DNA from: Alteromonadaceae bacterium 2753L.S.0a.02
GTDB taxonomy: Bacteria; Pseudomonadota; Gammaproteobacteria; Pseudomonadales; Cellvibrionaceae
Assembly: GCA_007827375.1 (NCBI GenBank)
Contig: VISH01000002.1
Location: 62,001 to 126,000, forward strand
Direction: 5' to 3'
Length of the DNA stretch: 64,000 nucleotides
Below are positions 43,420 to 53,119 of the stretch, one piece after another. Position 1 is the stretch's first letter, and every line of letters starts with the position of its first letter. Made by a program: the position numbers and the translations under genes. The notes under the pieces were generated by a model. It made no database searches, was not told the origin of the DNA, and saw nothing but the letters and a program-made list of their open reading frames with translations.

Positions 43420-45531
43420 TTAGTTTGACAAGGTTTGCAGCAGTTCCTCTTGCGCACCAATCACTGGCTCGTCGATATTACAGCGATTGTGTTGATATTC
43501 GCCGTTATTGCTCAGTTGCCAGCTGCGCAGACAGTCATTCAGATACAGTTTTAACTCTCGAATGATGCGCTCGGAATGCTCGGGGGATTCTACTGGAAAG
43601 CAGGTTTCCACTCGGTGATTAAGATTGCGCTCCATAAGGTCGGCACTGGCGCAGAACACCCGTGCGTCGCTGTTGGCGAAGTAATAAACTCGGGTGTGCT
43701 CTAGGAAACGGCCCACAATAGAGCGCACCGTGATGTTGTCTGAAACGCCTTCTAGCCCTGGCCGCAAACAGCACATCCCGCGAATTATTAAGTCGATTTT
43801 AACGCCAGCCTGAGAGGCTTTGTAGAGCGCCTGAATCACTTTGGGTTCGGTGAGGCCGTTGCACTTCATTATGATGTGCGCTTCTTTGCCGTCTTTGTGA
43901 GCTTTTACTTCGCCATCAATTAGGCGCAGGAGTTGGCGCTTCAGAGTGAAAGGCGCGTGCAGTAGTTTATCCATGCGCTCGGCTTTGCCCATACCTGTAA
44001 GCTGCTGAAATACGCGGTGCACGTCTTCACATAACACCGGGTCGGCTGTGAGTAGTGAATAATCGGTATACAGACGGGCATTGCCGCTGTGGTAGTTGCC
44101 GGTTCCCAAGTGGACGTAGCGTTTGAGTTCGCCATTTTCACGGCGCACCACAAGAATCATTTTCGAATGAGTTTTGTAGCCTACCACGCCGTATACCACT
44201 ACAGCGCCCGCTTCCTGAAGCCGGCTCGCCAGCTCGAGATTCTCTTCTTCGTCGAAACGCGCCCGCAATTCCACGACGGCGGTTACTTCCTTGCCATTGC
44301 GCGCAGCGTCGATTAGGGCATCAACAATTGAAGATTTCAGGCCGCCAGAACGATACAAAGTTTGCTTGATAGCGACCACGTGGGGGTCTTTAGCAGCCTG
44401 TCGCAGAAACTGAATGACCGGCGAAAACGATTCGAAGGGGTGTTGTAACAAGTAATCTTTACGGGTTACGGCATCGAAAATCACATCTTTTCGGGTTAGC
44501 CCCTTAGGCATAGACGGTGTGAATGGCGGGTATAGCAGGTCGGGCCGCCCTACCTGAGAAGGCACTTTCATCAGGCGCTTGAGGTTTACCGGGCCATTGA
44601 CGCGGTACAACTGTTGTTCGGTGAGGCCGGCTTCGCGTAGAAGAAAGGTGGTGAGTTCTTCGGGGCAGTTATCGGCAACTTCCAACCTTACTGCAGTACC
44701 AAAACGTCGCGAATGCAGTTCTCCGCGCAGCGCCCGTGCCAGGTCGGCGATGCCCTCCATGTCAACGTCCAGGTCAGCGTTGCGGGTGATGCGGAACTGA
44801 TAGCAACCTTTGACTTCCATGCCGGGAAACATTTTCTCAGCATGAGCGTGGATCATCGACGACAGAAAGATAAAGTTATGGCCAGGTTCGCCGAGCCCGT
44901 CGGGCAATTTAATAACCCGCGGCAAGGTGCGTGGCGCAGGCACAATGGCGTAGTTTAAATCGCGACCGAAAGCATCTTTACCCTCGAGTTCCACAATAAA
45001 ATTCAAGCTTTTGTTCACCAGCCGCGGGAAGGGGTGCGCTGGATCGATGCCGATTGGGCTTACGATGGGCAAGACTTCTCTATCGATAAACTGCTCGACC
45101 CAGGCAGCCTGTGCCGTGGTCCACTTGCGCCGCCGGATAAAGCGAATGCTCTGTTCGGCTAATGCAGGAATCAAAACGTCGTTTAGGGTTTGATACTGCA
45201 ATTCCACGGTTTCATGGCAGATGAGGGAAATTTCGCGCAGTACCTCTGTGGGATGCATGCCGTCGGGACCGGTGGTTTCTCGCTCGAACTTGATGCTCTG
45301 CATCAACCCGGCGACGCGTATCTCGAAGAATTCGTCGAGATTAGAGCTGAAAATCAGCAGGAATTTAAGCCGTTCCAGTAAGGGGTGTTGGTCATCGAGT
45401 GCCTGGGCGAGTACCCGCTGGTTAAACGCCAGGTGCGATAATTCGCGATTGATGTAATAGGCAGGATTTTCCAGGTTGAGCGTTTCAGCTGCATCGCTGA
45501 CGGAGTCTTCCACGAGTTCAAGATCGGGCAT
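43420..45531 (-). CDS. ppk1: Polyphosphate kinase 1
   Basis: Reversibly polymerises ATP gamma-phosphate into polyphosphate (703 aa). The N-terminal helical domain begins YINRELSHLAFNQRVLAQALD. The catalytic C-terminal domains include AIKQTLYRSGG, VVELRARFDEEENLE, GYKTHSKMILVVRR (with the phosphorylated histidine) and NLNHRVETCFPVESPEH. In Pseudomonas polyphosphate influences motility and stress response. No exopolyphosphatase gene is adjacent. Confidence 0.97.
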   Translation of the reverse strand: MPDLELVEDSVSDAAETLNLENPAYYINRELSHLAFNQRVLAQALDDQHPLLERLKFLLIFSSNLDEFFEIRVAGLMQSIKFERETTGPDGMHPTEVLREISLICHETVELQYQTLNDVLIPALAEQSIRFIRRRKWTTAQAAWVEQFIDREVLPIVSPIGIDPAHPFPRLVNKSLNFIVELEGKDAFGRDLNYAIVPAPRTLPRVIKLPDGLGEPGHNFIFLSSMIHAHAEKMFPGMEVKGCYQFRITRNADLDVDMEGIADLARALRGELHSRRFGTAVRLEVADNCPEELTTFLLREAGLTEQQLYRVNGPVNLKRLMKVPSQVGRPDLLYPPFTPSMPKGLTRKDVIFDAVTRKDYLLQHPFESFSPVIQFLRQAAKDPHVVAIKQTLYRSGGLKSSIVDALIDAARNGKEVTAVVELRARFDEEENLELASRLQEAGAVVVYGVVGYKTHSKMILVVRRENGELKRYVHLGTGNYHSGNARLYTDYSLLTADPVLCEDVHRVFQQLTGMGKAERMDKLLHAPFTLKRQLLRLIDGEVKAHKDGKEAHIIMKCNGLTEPKVIQALYKASQAGVKIDLIIRGMCCLRPGLEGVSDNITVRSIVGRFLEHTRVYYFANSDARVFCASADLMERNLNHRVETCFPVESPEHSERIIRELKLYLNDCLRSWQLSNNGEYQHNRCNIDEPVIGAQEELLQTLSN

Positions 45532-45600
45532 CGATTATTCCATTGTAACCATTAAACACAGAATTCTAGTTATTTTACGCCAACTGTAAGAATCTGGTCA

Positions 45601-47946
45601 TTAATCTTTCATGACGCCCACAGACACCAATGCTTCGCGCAGTTTGTCCATGGTAACGGGTTTGGTGAGGTAGTAATTCATACCGCAGTTGAACACCCGT
45701 TGGCGGTGTTCCGCCTCAACATGTGCGGTTAGCGCGATGATTGGCATTGGGGTCATGGCGCGATTGCGTTCGTGTTCGCGTATTTTTTCGGTGGACACGA
45801 AGCCGTCCATTACGGGCATTTCACAATCCATAAATACCAGGTCGAAACGGGGAGTTGCCTTTTGGAAGGCTTCGAGCGCTTCCAGCCCGTCTTCAGCAAA
45901 AATAGGTTCTATATCCATTTTGCTCAACAGGCCTTCGATGACCATGCGATTCACCGCATTGTCTTCGGCCACCAGCACATTCAGTTTCTGCTTTGGCGCC
46001 AGGGCTTTGCTATCCATCGAAATCAGTTCATTGAGAATGACACCGGTGGATTGCGCGAGCAGCGTGCTTTTAAGGGCGTGAATGGTAAGCGGCCTGGGAA
46101 TAACGCTCGTAATGGGGGTGAGCTGCTCCATGGTAAATTTTGTGGTGCGCTCGTGAGTGAGCATTAAAATCGGCGTTTCGTAATAGTCGGGAATTTCGCG
46201 AATGCTGCGGGCAATGGCGAAACCATCTTCCCCGGCAACCGTTTGATCGAGAAATATAAAATCGTAGTGTTGCTCCGGCGTTTGGTTGCCGAGGCGTTTC
46301 AAGGCTTCGGTGCCGCTGGTGATATAGTGACACACCATATTCGAACCCGAGCAATGTTCTTTAAACGCGGTAACTAAAATGGGTGAATTGTGAATCGCCA
46401 GAATGCGTTTCCCTGAGAGTGCTAAGCTCGAACTGGGCGCCTGGCGCTGTTTGTCGGATGGCAAATCAAAGCGGATGGTGAACCAAAAAGTGGAACCCTT
46501 ACCATGTTCACTTTCAACGCCTATGGTGCCGCCCATGAGTTCTGCCAGCTGTTTACAAATGGCCAAACCCAGCCCTGTGCCGCCGAAGCGCCGCGTGGTA
46601 CTGCTGTCTGCTTGATTAAACGCCTGAAACAGGTTGCGCTGGGTTTGCTTATCGATACCAATACCGCTGTCGTCCACTGAAAAATGCAGCACCGGGTGTT
46701 CAGAGGGACGATCCTGGGTTTGTTTTACCAGCACCATAACGTGCCCGGTCGAAGTAAATTTAAATGCGTTACCGATTAAATTCACCAGAATCTGGCGCAA
46801 TCGAGTGGGGTCGCCACGCAGCTGGGTGGGGGTCTCGGGGGTGATACTGCACAGGAATTCGATGTTGCGCTTGTGGGTTGTAGCACTAAACAATTGTACA
46901 CAGTCGTTAAGCAGTTCATTGAGATCGAAGTCGACGCTTTCCAGGTTCATTTTGCCGGCTTCGATCTTCGAATAATCAAGAATGTCATTAATAATATTTA
47001 ACAGCGACTCGCCAGACCGGAAAATCACATCTAGGTAATGTTTCTGGCTGTCGTTGAGCGGCGTATCGCGCAGCATTTCGATCATGCCGATCACGCCATT
47101 CATCGGCGTTCGAATCTCGTGGCTCATGGTGGCAATAAACTGGCTCTTGGCTTGGTTTGCCGCTTTTACCCGCTCGATCAAACGGCGGCTTTCAATTTTT
47201 TCTTCCTTGGCCGCCAAGAGTGCTTCTTCGATTTGCGTTTGCTGTTTTATATCGGCGCGAATCGTCTGGCGCATTTTTTCCAGTGCGTGCACTACTGTAT
47301 CGAGTTCGTCATCGCGCTGCCCTGGTAAACGGGTACGCTGCAGTGTCAGCGGCCGACTGATATTCTCAATCGTCATTTGTGCGGCTTGTGTGGCAATATC
47401 GCGCAGATGGCGGAAAACCAGTTGTTGCAACACCAATAGAATTAAGCCGGCCATGAAAATCACCAACAGACCTTCAATAAGCAGGTTGTACAACAAGTGA
47501 TGGCTAAATTCGGCGTTGAAGAATTCTCCTATGCCCTTAATGGAGAGCACAAAGGTATTGTGTGTGGTGGCCAGCGTGTAGCGCTTTTGAAAAGAACGCT
47601 GCATGCCGTGCGGTTGCAGTCGCGCCAACTCGTCAAAAATCGGCATGTTCTGATTGGTTGCGAGCATGTCGAGTCGGAAGGCGAGATTGGGGTGCCGCTG
47701 TTGCGTTGATTGAAGTTGTTTTTGCGCGTTAGCCATGTCTCCACGCGCCAGGGTTTTTGCCAGCCAGGGGGTAAGTTCAGCGGCGGCATTATCGAGTTGC
47801 AGTTCTATTTCATTGGTAAATTTGTGCCCGATCAGCAAACGCTCAATAATCACCGCACAGGTCAGTAATGAGCCGAGGGCGACAACCATGACCACGACTT
47901 TACGCGCGATGCTTAAGTTGCGATAGGCTTGGGCTGGGTTCAGCAT
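45601..47946 (-). CDS. Hybrid sensor histidine kinase with two receiver domains
   Basis: 781 aa in a BarA/GacS-like layout: membrane segment (about 16-38), periplasmic part, second membrane segment (about 152-176), HAMP-like linker, HisKA with H276 in FIATMSHEIRTPMNGVIGM, HATPase (GGTGLGLAICKQLAE), a receiver (about 510-630) and a second receiver (about 655-781; VAEDNAVNRM and LVFMDCEMPVMDGF). The first receiver has IHNSP where the acidic pocket is expected, but keeps an aspartate in FLDQTVAGEDG; it looks degenerate. There is no Hpt domain. Partner and signal are unknown. Confidence 0.88.
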   Translation of the reverse strand: MLNPAQAYRNLSIARKVVVMVVALGSLLTCAVIIERLLIGHKFTNEIELQLDNAAAELTPWLAKTLARGDMANAQKQLQSTQQRHPNLAFRLDMLATNQNMPIFDELARLQPHGMQRSFQKRYTLATTHNTFVLSIKGIGEFFNAEFSHHLLYNLLIEGLLVIFMAGLILLVLQQLVFRHLRDIATQAAQMTIENISRPLTLQRTRLPGQRDDELDTVVHALEKMRQTIRADIKQQTQIEEALLAAKEEKIESRRLIERVKAANQAKSQFIATMSHEIRTPMNGVIGMIEMLRDTPLNDSQKHYLDVIFRSGESLLNIINDILDYSKIEAGKMNLESVDFDLNELLNDCVQLFSATTHKRNIEFLCSITPETPTQLRGDPTRLRQILVNLIGNAFKFTSTGHVMVLVKQTQDRPSEHPVLHFSVDDSGIGIDKQTQRNLFQAFNQADSSTTRRFGGTGLGLAICKQLAELMGGTIGVESEHGKGSTFWFTIRFDLPSDKQRQAPSSSLALSGKRILAIHNSPILVTAFKEHCSGSNMVCHYITSGTEALKRLGNQTPEQHYDFIFLDQTVAGEDGFAIARSIREIPDYYETPILMLTHERTTKFTMEQLTPITSVIPRPLTIHALKSTLLAQSTGVILNELISMDSKALAPKQKLNVLVAEDNAVNRMVIEGLLSKMDIEPIFAEDGLEALEAFQKATPRFDLVFMDCEMPVMDGFVSTEKIREHERNRAMTPMPIIALTAHVEAEHRQRVFNCGMNYYLTKPVTMDKLREALVSVGVMKD

Positions 47947-48006
47947 GAAGTTTTTATTGTGAAAATAAAATACAGTGTAGCAGTAAGCGATCCCTGAGTT
48001 TGAGGC

Positions 48007-49188
48007 TTATTCGACGAGAAACGCTTCCAGCAACGAATTGAGATATTGCCTTCCCCGGTCGCTTGCGGCAAGTGTGTCGGGGCGCTCGAGGAGCAAGCCG
48101 AGCTTTTTAAGTTGACTCAATTGCGGTGCCACACTTTCGAGAGCTAAGCCGGTGCGCTGTTGAAAGAGCGCTGCGGGCACGCCTTGGTTGAGCCGCAAGG
48201 CGTTCATCATAAATTCAAAGGGCAAATTGCGTTGTGTGATCGATTCGCAGTGTGCCGTAAATCGACCGTTTTTCAGGGCCTGGAGATAATGGTCGGGTTG
48301 TCGGGTTTTGTTGTAACGCACAATTTCGCGCTTTTCCGCCAGTGTAATCTTACCGTGCGCGCCGGCGCCGAGCGCCAGGTAGTCTCCAAACTCCCAATAA
48401 TTGCGATTGTGCTTTGCTTCTCGCTCAGGACGTGAGTAAGCACTTACTTCGTATTGCTGGTACCCTGCTTTAGCAAGACGTTTCATGCCGCTTTGTTGTA
48501 TCTCCCAACTGGTGTCGTCATCCGGCAAACGTGGGGGTTTACTATAAAATGCGGTGTTGGGTTCGATGGTAAGTTGGTACCACGACAGATGCTCTGGCGC
48601 CAGGGCCAAGGCTTCATCGAGGTCTGCCATAGCTTCTGCGCAGCTTTGCTGTGGCAGCGCAAACATGAGGTCGAGATTGATATTGTTGAACCCGGCGGCG
48701 CGCGCCAGCCCGTAAGCGCGACTGGTATCTTGCGGCGCGTGAATGCGCCCCAAGGTGTTGAGTTGCGATTCATTAAAACTCTGTGCACCCAGCGATAAGC
48801 GATTCACTCCGGCAGCAAGGTATCCCTCAAAATTGCTGTATTCGGCGGTGCCGGGGTTAGTTTCCAGCGTGATTTCGCAATTCTTCGCGAGGCTGAAATG
48901 TTCGCCAATACCACGCAAAATATTACCGATATCCTGCCCTGACAGCAGGCTGGGAGTACCACCGCCAAAAAAAATGGATTGAATGTCGCGTCCCTGCGCG
49001 TAATGCGCATCCTGTTTACAATCGGCGATCAGGGAGGCGATGTATTCTGCAACCGGTAACGTACCGCTAACACCATGGGAATTGAAATCACAATACGGGC
49101 ATTTGCGAACACACCAGGGGATGTGAATATACAGTGACAACGGGGGAAGGATTAACCCGCGTGCGATGTTTGTGGGATCTACATTCAT
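48007..49188 (-). CDS. hemW: Radical SAM haem chaperone HemW
   Basis: 393 aa. The radical SAM cluster motif CxxxCxxC is C26, C30, C33 in IPWCVRKCPYCDFNSHG. GGGTPSLL (SAM binding) and the HemW-specific HNRNYWEFGDYLALGAGAHG are present, so this is HemW, not coproporphyrinogen dehydrogenase HemN (which has a CxxxCxxCxC extension). It inserts haem into respiratory proteins. In Pseudomonas it directly follows rdgB; here two other genes lie between. Confidence 0.94.
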   Translation of the reverse strand: MNVDPTNIARGLILPPLSLYIHIPWCVRKCPYCDFNSHGVSGTLPVAEYIASLIADCKQDAHYAQGRDIQSIFFGGGTPSLLSGQDIGNILRGIGEHFSLAKNCEITLETNPGTAEYSNFEGYLAAGVNRLSLGAQSFNESQLNTLGRIHAPQDTSRAYGLARAAGFNNINLDLMFALPQQSCAEAMADLDEALALAPEHLSWYQLTIEPNTAFYSKPPRLPDDDTSWEIQQSGMKRLAKAGYQQYEVSAYSRPEREAKHNRNYWEFGDYLALGAGAHGKITLAEKREIVRYNKTRQPDHYLQALKNGRFTAHCESITQRNLPFEFMMNALRLNQGVPAALFQQRTGLALESVAPQLSQLKKLGLLLERPDTLAASDRGRQYLNSLLEAFLVE

Positions 49189-49278
49189 GCATTGATCGCA
49201 AATTTACATTTTAATACGGAATACCGCTTCCGCTGCGGCTATGTTATTGGAGTACAACAAAAAAACGAAGGAAACCTT

Positions 49279-50589
49279 GTGCTGAAATCCGCTTTCACAG
49301 AATTCAAATCGTTTCAATTAGTTACTGGCGTTGCGCTTGCAGCGGGTATAGCTCTTCTCGGCGTGCCGCGCTCTGCTCAAGCGCTCAGTTATGGTATTTA
49401 CGAACCGCGCGGTTTGGCGATGGGGGGCACCGGTGTGGCGGTGGCCAGCTTTCACCAGGCGCAATATTACAATCCGGCGCTTCTGGCTCTGAATGACGAG
49501 TCTGAAAACACCTCGCGCGACAGCAGATTCGTATTCCCAAATATTGTGCTGCAAATCGATGATGCCGCGCAGGACATCGTTGATGCGGCCGACGATAATT
49601 TGCAGGAAAATCTCGAATTGGCCGTGCAGGCCTACAATGCCAACCCCAGTCAAACCACTGCGGGTGATGTTGCGACGCGCGCGCGGGATCTGCAGCGCCT
49701 ATTACTGGATTTGGGCAACAAGCAGGTGGATGGCGAACTGGTTGCCGGTTTGTCGGTAAGTGTGCCGAGTCTCTTGGAGGGCGGGGCTTTTTTTCTGAAC
49801 AGCCGTTCGATCAGTGTTGCAGACTCCAGCATTCCCGCTGCCGATTTCGCATTGCTGGAGAGTTATATCAGCGCCCTGGAAACTGTCGCCAGCGGTGGTG
49901 ATCTCAGCACGATTCCTCCCGAGTTACTTGATGCCAATGGCAATCTTATCGATCCAACCGACAGCTTTAATTCGTCTGCCCAAATTACGGCCTACAGTAT
50001 TTTTGAATGGGGCGTGTCGCTTTCCAAGCAGTTCGATTTTTTTGGGCAGGGCCTCGCGGTGGGCGTTACACCGAAAGTTTTACGTGTATTGGCGATTAAT
50101 GATTCCACCGATTTTGGCGATGATGAGTTGGAATTCGACAGCGATGAACAGTCGTATTTGAGCATGAATGCCGATTTGGGGGTGGCGTTCCAGTTGTTCG
50201 AGAACTATCGCATCGCGCTTGCCGCCAAAGACCTGATACCGGAGAAATTCACCACCAGCAGCGGCGCGGAGTTACAGATAAAACCCCGTATGCGCATGGG
50301 GCTGGCTTATGTGCACGATTACGTCTCTGTGGGCTTGGATTACGACTTGGGTGAGAATGAACCCACTGCATTCGAAGCCGCTACTCAAGACGCCAGTTTT
50401 GGTTTGGAAATCAGCCCCTGGAGTTTTCTCGATTTGCAACTGGGTTATCGCCAGGATCTCACCGGTTTTCGAGAAGATACGATGTCGGGAGGCGTGGCGT
50501 TTCGCCTGAAGCGATTTGCTGTGGAATTGTCCTACGCGAAAAGTGATACGGTGACTTCTGGTGGTTTGCAGTTTGGGTGGATTTTCTAG
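49279..50589 (+). CDS. TraF-like (conjugal-transfer-type) exported beta-barrel protein
   Basis: A 436-aa exported protein. Start is GTG at 49279 with GAAGGA seven bases before; an in-frame TTG at 49192 would bury the signal peptide (residues 12-38, cleaved after SAQA). The mature start YGIYEPRGLAMGGTGVAVA and many alternating strands ending FGWIF resemble the chromosomal TraF_2 / OmpP1-FadL-like group of outer-membrane proteins. No conjugation genes are near, so the transfer-related family name says little about function. It is divergent from hemW. Confidence 0.72.
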   Translation: MLKSAFTEFKSFQLVTGVALAAGIALLGVPRSAQALSYGIYEPRGLAMGGTGVAVASFHQAQYYNPALLALNDESENTSRDSRFVFPNIVLQIDDAAQDIVDAADDNLQENLELAVQAYNANPSQTTAGDVATRARDLQRLLLDLGNKQVDGELVAGLSVSVPSLLEGGAFFLNSRSISVADSSIPAADFALLESYISALETVASGGDLSTIPPELLDANGNLIDPTDSFNSSAQITAYSIFEWGVSLSKQFDFFGQGLAVGVTPKVLRVLAINDSTDFGDDELEFDSDEQSYLSMNADLGVAFQLFENYRIALAAKDLIPEKFTTSSGAELQIKPRMRMGLAYVHDYVSVGLDYDLGENEPTAFEAATQDASFGLEISPWSFLDLQLGYRQDLTGFREDTMSGGVAFRLKRFAVELSYAKSDTVTSGGLQFGWIF

Positions 50590-50625
50590 GCCCCTATAAA
50601 TTCGGCAAGCCAGGAGAATGCAGCC

Positions 50626-51942
50626 TCACACAGCGCGTTCCTGATTTTTCGCGGCAGCGGTACGATATTGATTCCCGCCCGCCATGCGCGCTTGTCGCAG
50701 CGCCAAGTCGGCTAGGTCGAATGCTTTCTCGAAACTCATATGTTCCGCCCATTGGGTGGCACCAATACTGGCGCTTAGCTGCAATATTTCATCATCTTCA
50801 GGTTTGATTGCGGCGATACCTTGGAGGTACTGCCGCGCCAGTAATTCCGCACGATGCTGGTCTACTTCGGGGCAGATTAGCAGAAATTGGTCGGGGCTCC
50901 AGCGGCAGATGCGAAAATCTGAAGGGCACTCGTATTGCAGGTAATGACCGATCTGTTTCAGGATCGGTTGAGTAAAGGCCTCACCGCGCGATTTACTCAG
51001 CCCAGCCAAGCCATCGATTTGTATCACCATCAATGAGGTGTGCATTCGCTGTTCGGGCGTTGCATAAAAACGACTCAGCACTCCCTCGATACCGCGCCGA
51101 TTTAACAAACCGGTGAGGGCATCGCTGGTGGAAATTTCCAGGTAACGGCTGGCCTCTTTGCGCAGTTCGGTATTGGCCTCGTGCAACTGGTGAATACGCT
51201 GCTGGTCTTCCAGGTCACGGGCGTCCATCTGAATAAATTGTCGCAGGCCGAGAATCATCAGAGCCACCATCCAGGCAACAATAATTCCCAAATACCACTT
51301 GTCGGCTGGCACCAGGGGGCCGTGAAGCTTTAGGCTCACCAGAATCAACTCGTGAGTACCGAGATTTTCTTCGCCAACGATATCGAGCCCCAGATGAATG
51401 ACATTGGAAAAATCGAGGCGCGATTTTTCCAGAGGCACTTCAAGGTCACTCTTCCACCAATCGGAAACATGCAGTTCTGCGAAATCAATTGTTAACTTGC
51501 CAACTAATTCATCACTGCTGAGGTTCACAGCCTGGTGTTTCGCTGTTATCGGGTTATCCGGTACTGAAAACATTGGGTCGAAATCGCGAACAAAGAAACG
51601 CACGAACTTCGCATCACCCTCGTAGTGAGCCACCAGTTCAATGCGGTCATATTCACTGAGATCCAAACCATTTTCCATATCGCCATCGTACAGGGAGATA
51701 TGAAACAGGCAGAATGGGTATTGTGTGCTTTTTTTAAGGTGGCAAATCCAATAGTTGCGTTTTTCATCTATCCACGAAATATTGCTGGCGCCGCCGTTTG
51801 CACCATCGGATTGCAAGTCTCGCAAATAGCTATTACTGGGCCACAGAGAAAGGTGTCGTTGCGGTAAAAAGGGGTGGATCAGCAGCAAAACCAGGGTAAC
51901 CCCGATTGCGGCGAGTGACAGCGTGGTTTTGCGCATCCTCAT
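50626..51942 (-). CDS. Membrane GGDEF-family protein with degenerate active site
   Basis: 438 aa: membrane segment (about 7-26), periplasmic beta-rich domain (about 30-212), second membrane segment (about 216-236), coiled coil (about 240-268), GGDEF domain (about 272-430). The GGDEF fold is recognisable (SDALTGLLNRRG; LSASIGATQW; FDLADLALRQARMAGGNQY), but the signature loop reads SPDQF at 349-353, so cyclase activity is unlikely. The periplasmic segment resembles a galactose-binding or CBM-like beta-sandwich. It may act as a c-di-GMP or GTP-independent receptor; that is inference. Confidence 0.8.
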   Translation of the reverse strand: MRMRKTTLSLAAIGVTLVLLLIHPFLPQRHLSLWPSNSYLRDLQSDGANGGASNISWIDEKRNYWICHLKKSTQYPFCLFHISLYDGDMENGLDLSEYDRIELVAHYEGDAKFVRFFVRDFDPMFSVPDNPITAKHQAVNLSSDELVGKLTIDFAELHVSDWWKSDLEVPLEKSRLDFSNVIHLGLDIVGEENLGTHELILVSLKLHGPLVPADKWYLGIIVAWMVALMILGLRQFIQMDARDLEDQQRIHQLHEANTELRKEASRYLEISTSDALTGLLNRRGIEGVLSRFYATPEQRMHTSLMVIQIDGLAGLSKSRGEAFTQPILKQIGHYLQYECPSDFRICRWSPDQFLLICPEVDQHRAELLARQYLQGIAAIKPEDDEILQLSASIGATQWAEHMSFEKAFDLADLALRQARMAGGNQYRTAAAKNQERAV

Positions 51943-52051
51943 GGATTGGTGGCGTCTCTGGCAATGCTTGATTGCTAAAGCATAGACTGCAACTACCCCA
52001 GCGGCTACGTCGACACCTCATTGCTGCTGCGGTTATTCGCTGCGAAATGGC

Positions 52052-52657
52052 TTAGTGCGTGAGTGCCTGGAGGAGTTTCTGCATCGCGATGGCGCGATGG
52101 CTGATACGATTTTTCTCCGCTTTATCGAGCTGCGCACAGCTGCACTGGTATTTGGGCAGGTAAAACAACGGATCGTAGCCGAAGCCGTTGTCGCCTACCG
52201 GCTGGCGCAGGATGCGGCCTTCCAGCGAACCCTGACAAATCAGTGGCGTCGGGTCGGCAGCGCTGCGCATATATACCAAAATGCAGTGATAACGTGCTGT
52301 GCGTTCGGCATCGGAAATATCGGCGAGTTGTTCCAGCAGGTAATTGTTGTTGTGTTGATCACTCGCTTCCCGGCCTTGCCAACCTTGGGAGAAACGTGCG
52401 GAGTAGATACCAGGTGCACCCTTAAGAGCGTCTACGGCGAGCCCGGAATCGTCAGCAATTGCCGGTAAGCCCGTATGGTCGCAGGCGTTACGCGCTTTGA
52501 TGATGGCGTTCTCAACAAAACTTAAGCCGATTTCTTCGGCTTCCGCAACCTTAAATTCAGATTGCGGGCGCACGTCAAGGTCGCAACTGGTTAACATGTG
52601 TTGAAATTCTTTTAGCTTGCCAACGTTGCCGCTGGCCAAAACCACAATTTGCGTCAT
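52052..52657 (-). CDS. rdgB: RdgB/HAM1 non-canonical purine NTP pyrophosphatase
   Basis: Hydrolyses XTP and (d)ITP to the monophosphates, keeping deaminated purines out of nucleic acids (201 aa). Motifs are VLASGNVGKLKEF, GLSFVENAIIKARNA, LPAIADDSGLAVDAL and GFGYDPLFYLP. It is downstream of the DUF4426 gene in the metX-metW-DUF4426-rdgB run. Confidence 0.96.
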   Translation of the reverse strand: MTQIVVLASGNVGKLKEFQHMLTSCDLDVRPQSEFKVAEAEEIGLSFVENAIIKARNACDHTGLPAIADDSGLAVDALKGAPGIYSARFSQGWQGREASDQHNNNYLLEQLADISDAERTARYHCILVYMRSAADPTPLICQGSLEGRILRQPVGDNGFGYDPLFYLPKYQCSCAQLDKAEKNRISHRAIAMQKLLQALTH

Positions 52658-52684
52658 AACGACCTGAACTCACTCACTACGGGG

Positions 52685-53119
52685 TTATTTGTCGGGGTAA
52701 AGTTTGGTGGAAAATTTTAAGGTGAATGGCTCGCTGTCGGCGAGTTGTGCGACCACTTCAAAGTGCACCACTTCTTCGCTGGCAACCCGTACTGGCGCTA
52801 GATAATACACCACGCTTTGCTCGTTAATTTCATTAAACTGCAAAACTTTCTGCTGCTGCATCAAGTTGGTTACCGTACCGCTAAGTTGCGTCGGCAAGCC
52901 GCCGTATTCGCCATGACGAGTGACTGAAATGTTAATGAGTGATTCGTATTTACTGCGTTTAACACCAGCGGCGGCTGCAACCTCAGGTTGAATAAAGCTG
53001 CTGGGAAGAATGCTGTAATGGATTTCATAGTTGCCAAATTGTTGGCTGCCTTGTGAGCTGGTTTCGGCCAGGCACCAAGTACTATAAAGTAATACCAAAG
53101 TAAACATAAACAGGCGCAT
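52685..53119 (-). CDS. Exported DUF4426 protein
   Basis: 144 aa with a signal peptide (MRLFMFTLVLLYSTWCLA, cleaved near residue 18) and one immunoglobulin-like beta domain: FGNYEIHYSILPSSFIQPEV is the conserved start. Its function is unknown. It is conserved after metW in pseudomonads and relatives. Its start shares a base with the metW stop (TAATG), so it is translationally tied to methionine genes despite being exported. Confidence 0.82.
   Translation of the reverse strand: MRLFMFTLVLLYSTWCLAETSSQGSQQFGNYEIHYSILPSSFIQPEVAAAAGVKRSKYESLINISVTRHGEYGGLPTQLSGTVTNLMQQQKVLQFNEINEQSVVYYLAPVRVASEEVVHFEVVAQLADSEPFTLKFSTKLYPDK

Noticed and set aside
49279..50589. Evidence for a conjugative element from the TraF-like gene
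   Set aside because: No other transfer, relaxase or integrase gene is present; this family is also found as a chromosomal outer-membrane protein.
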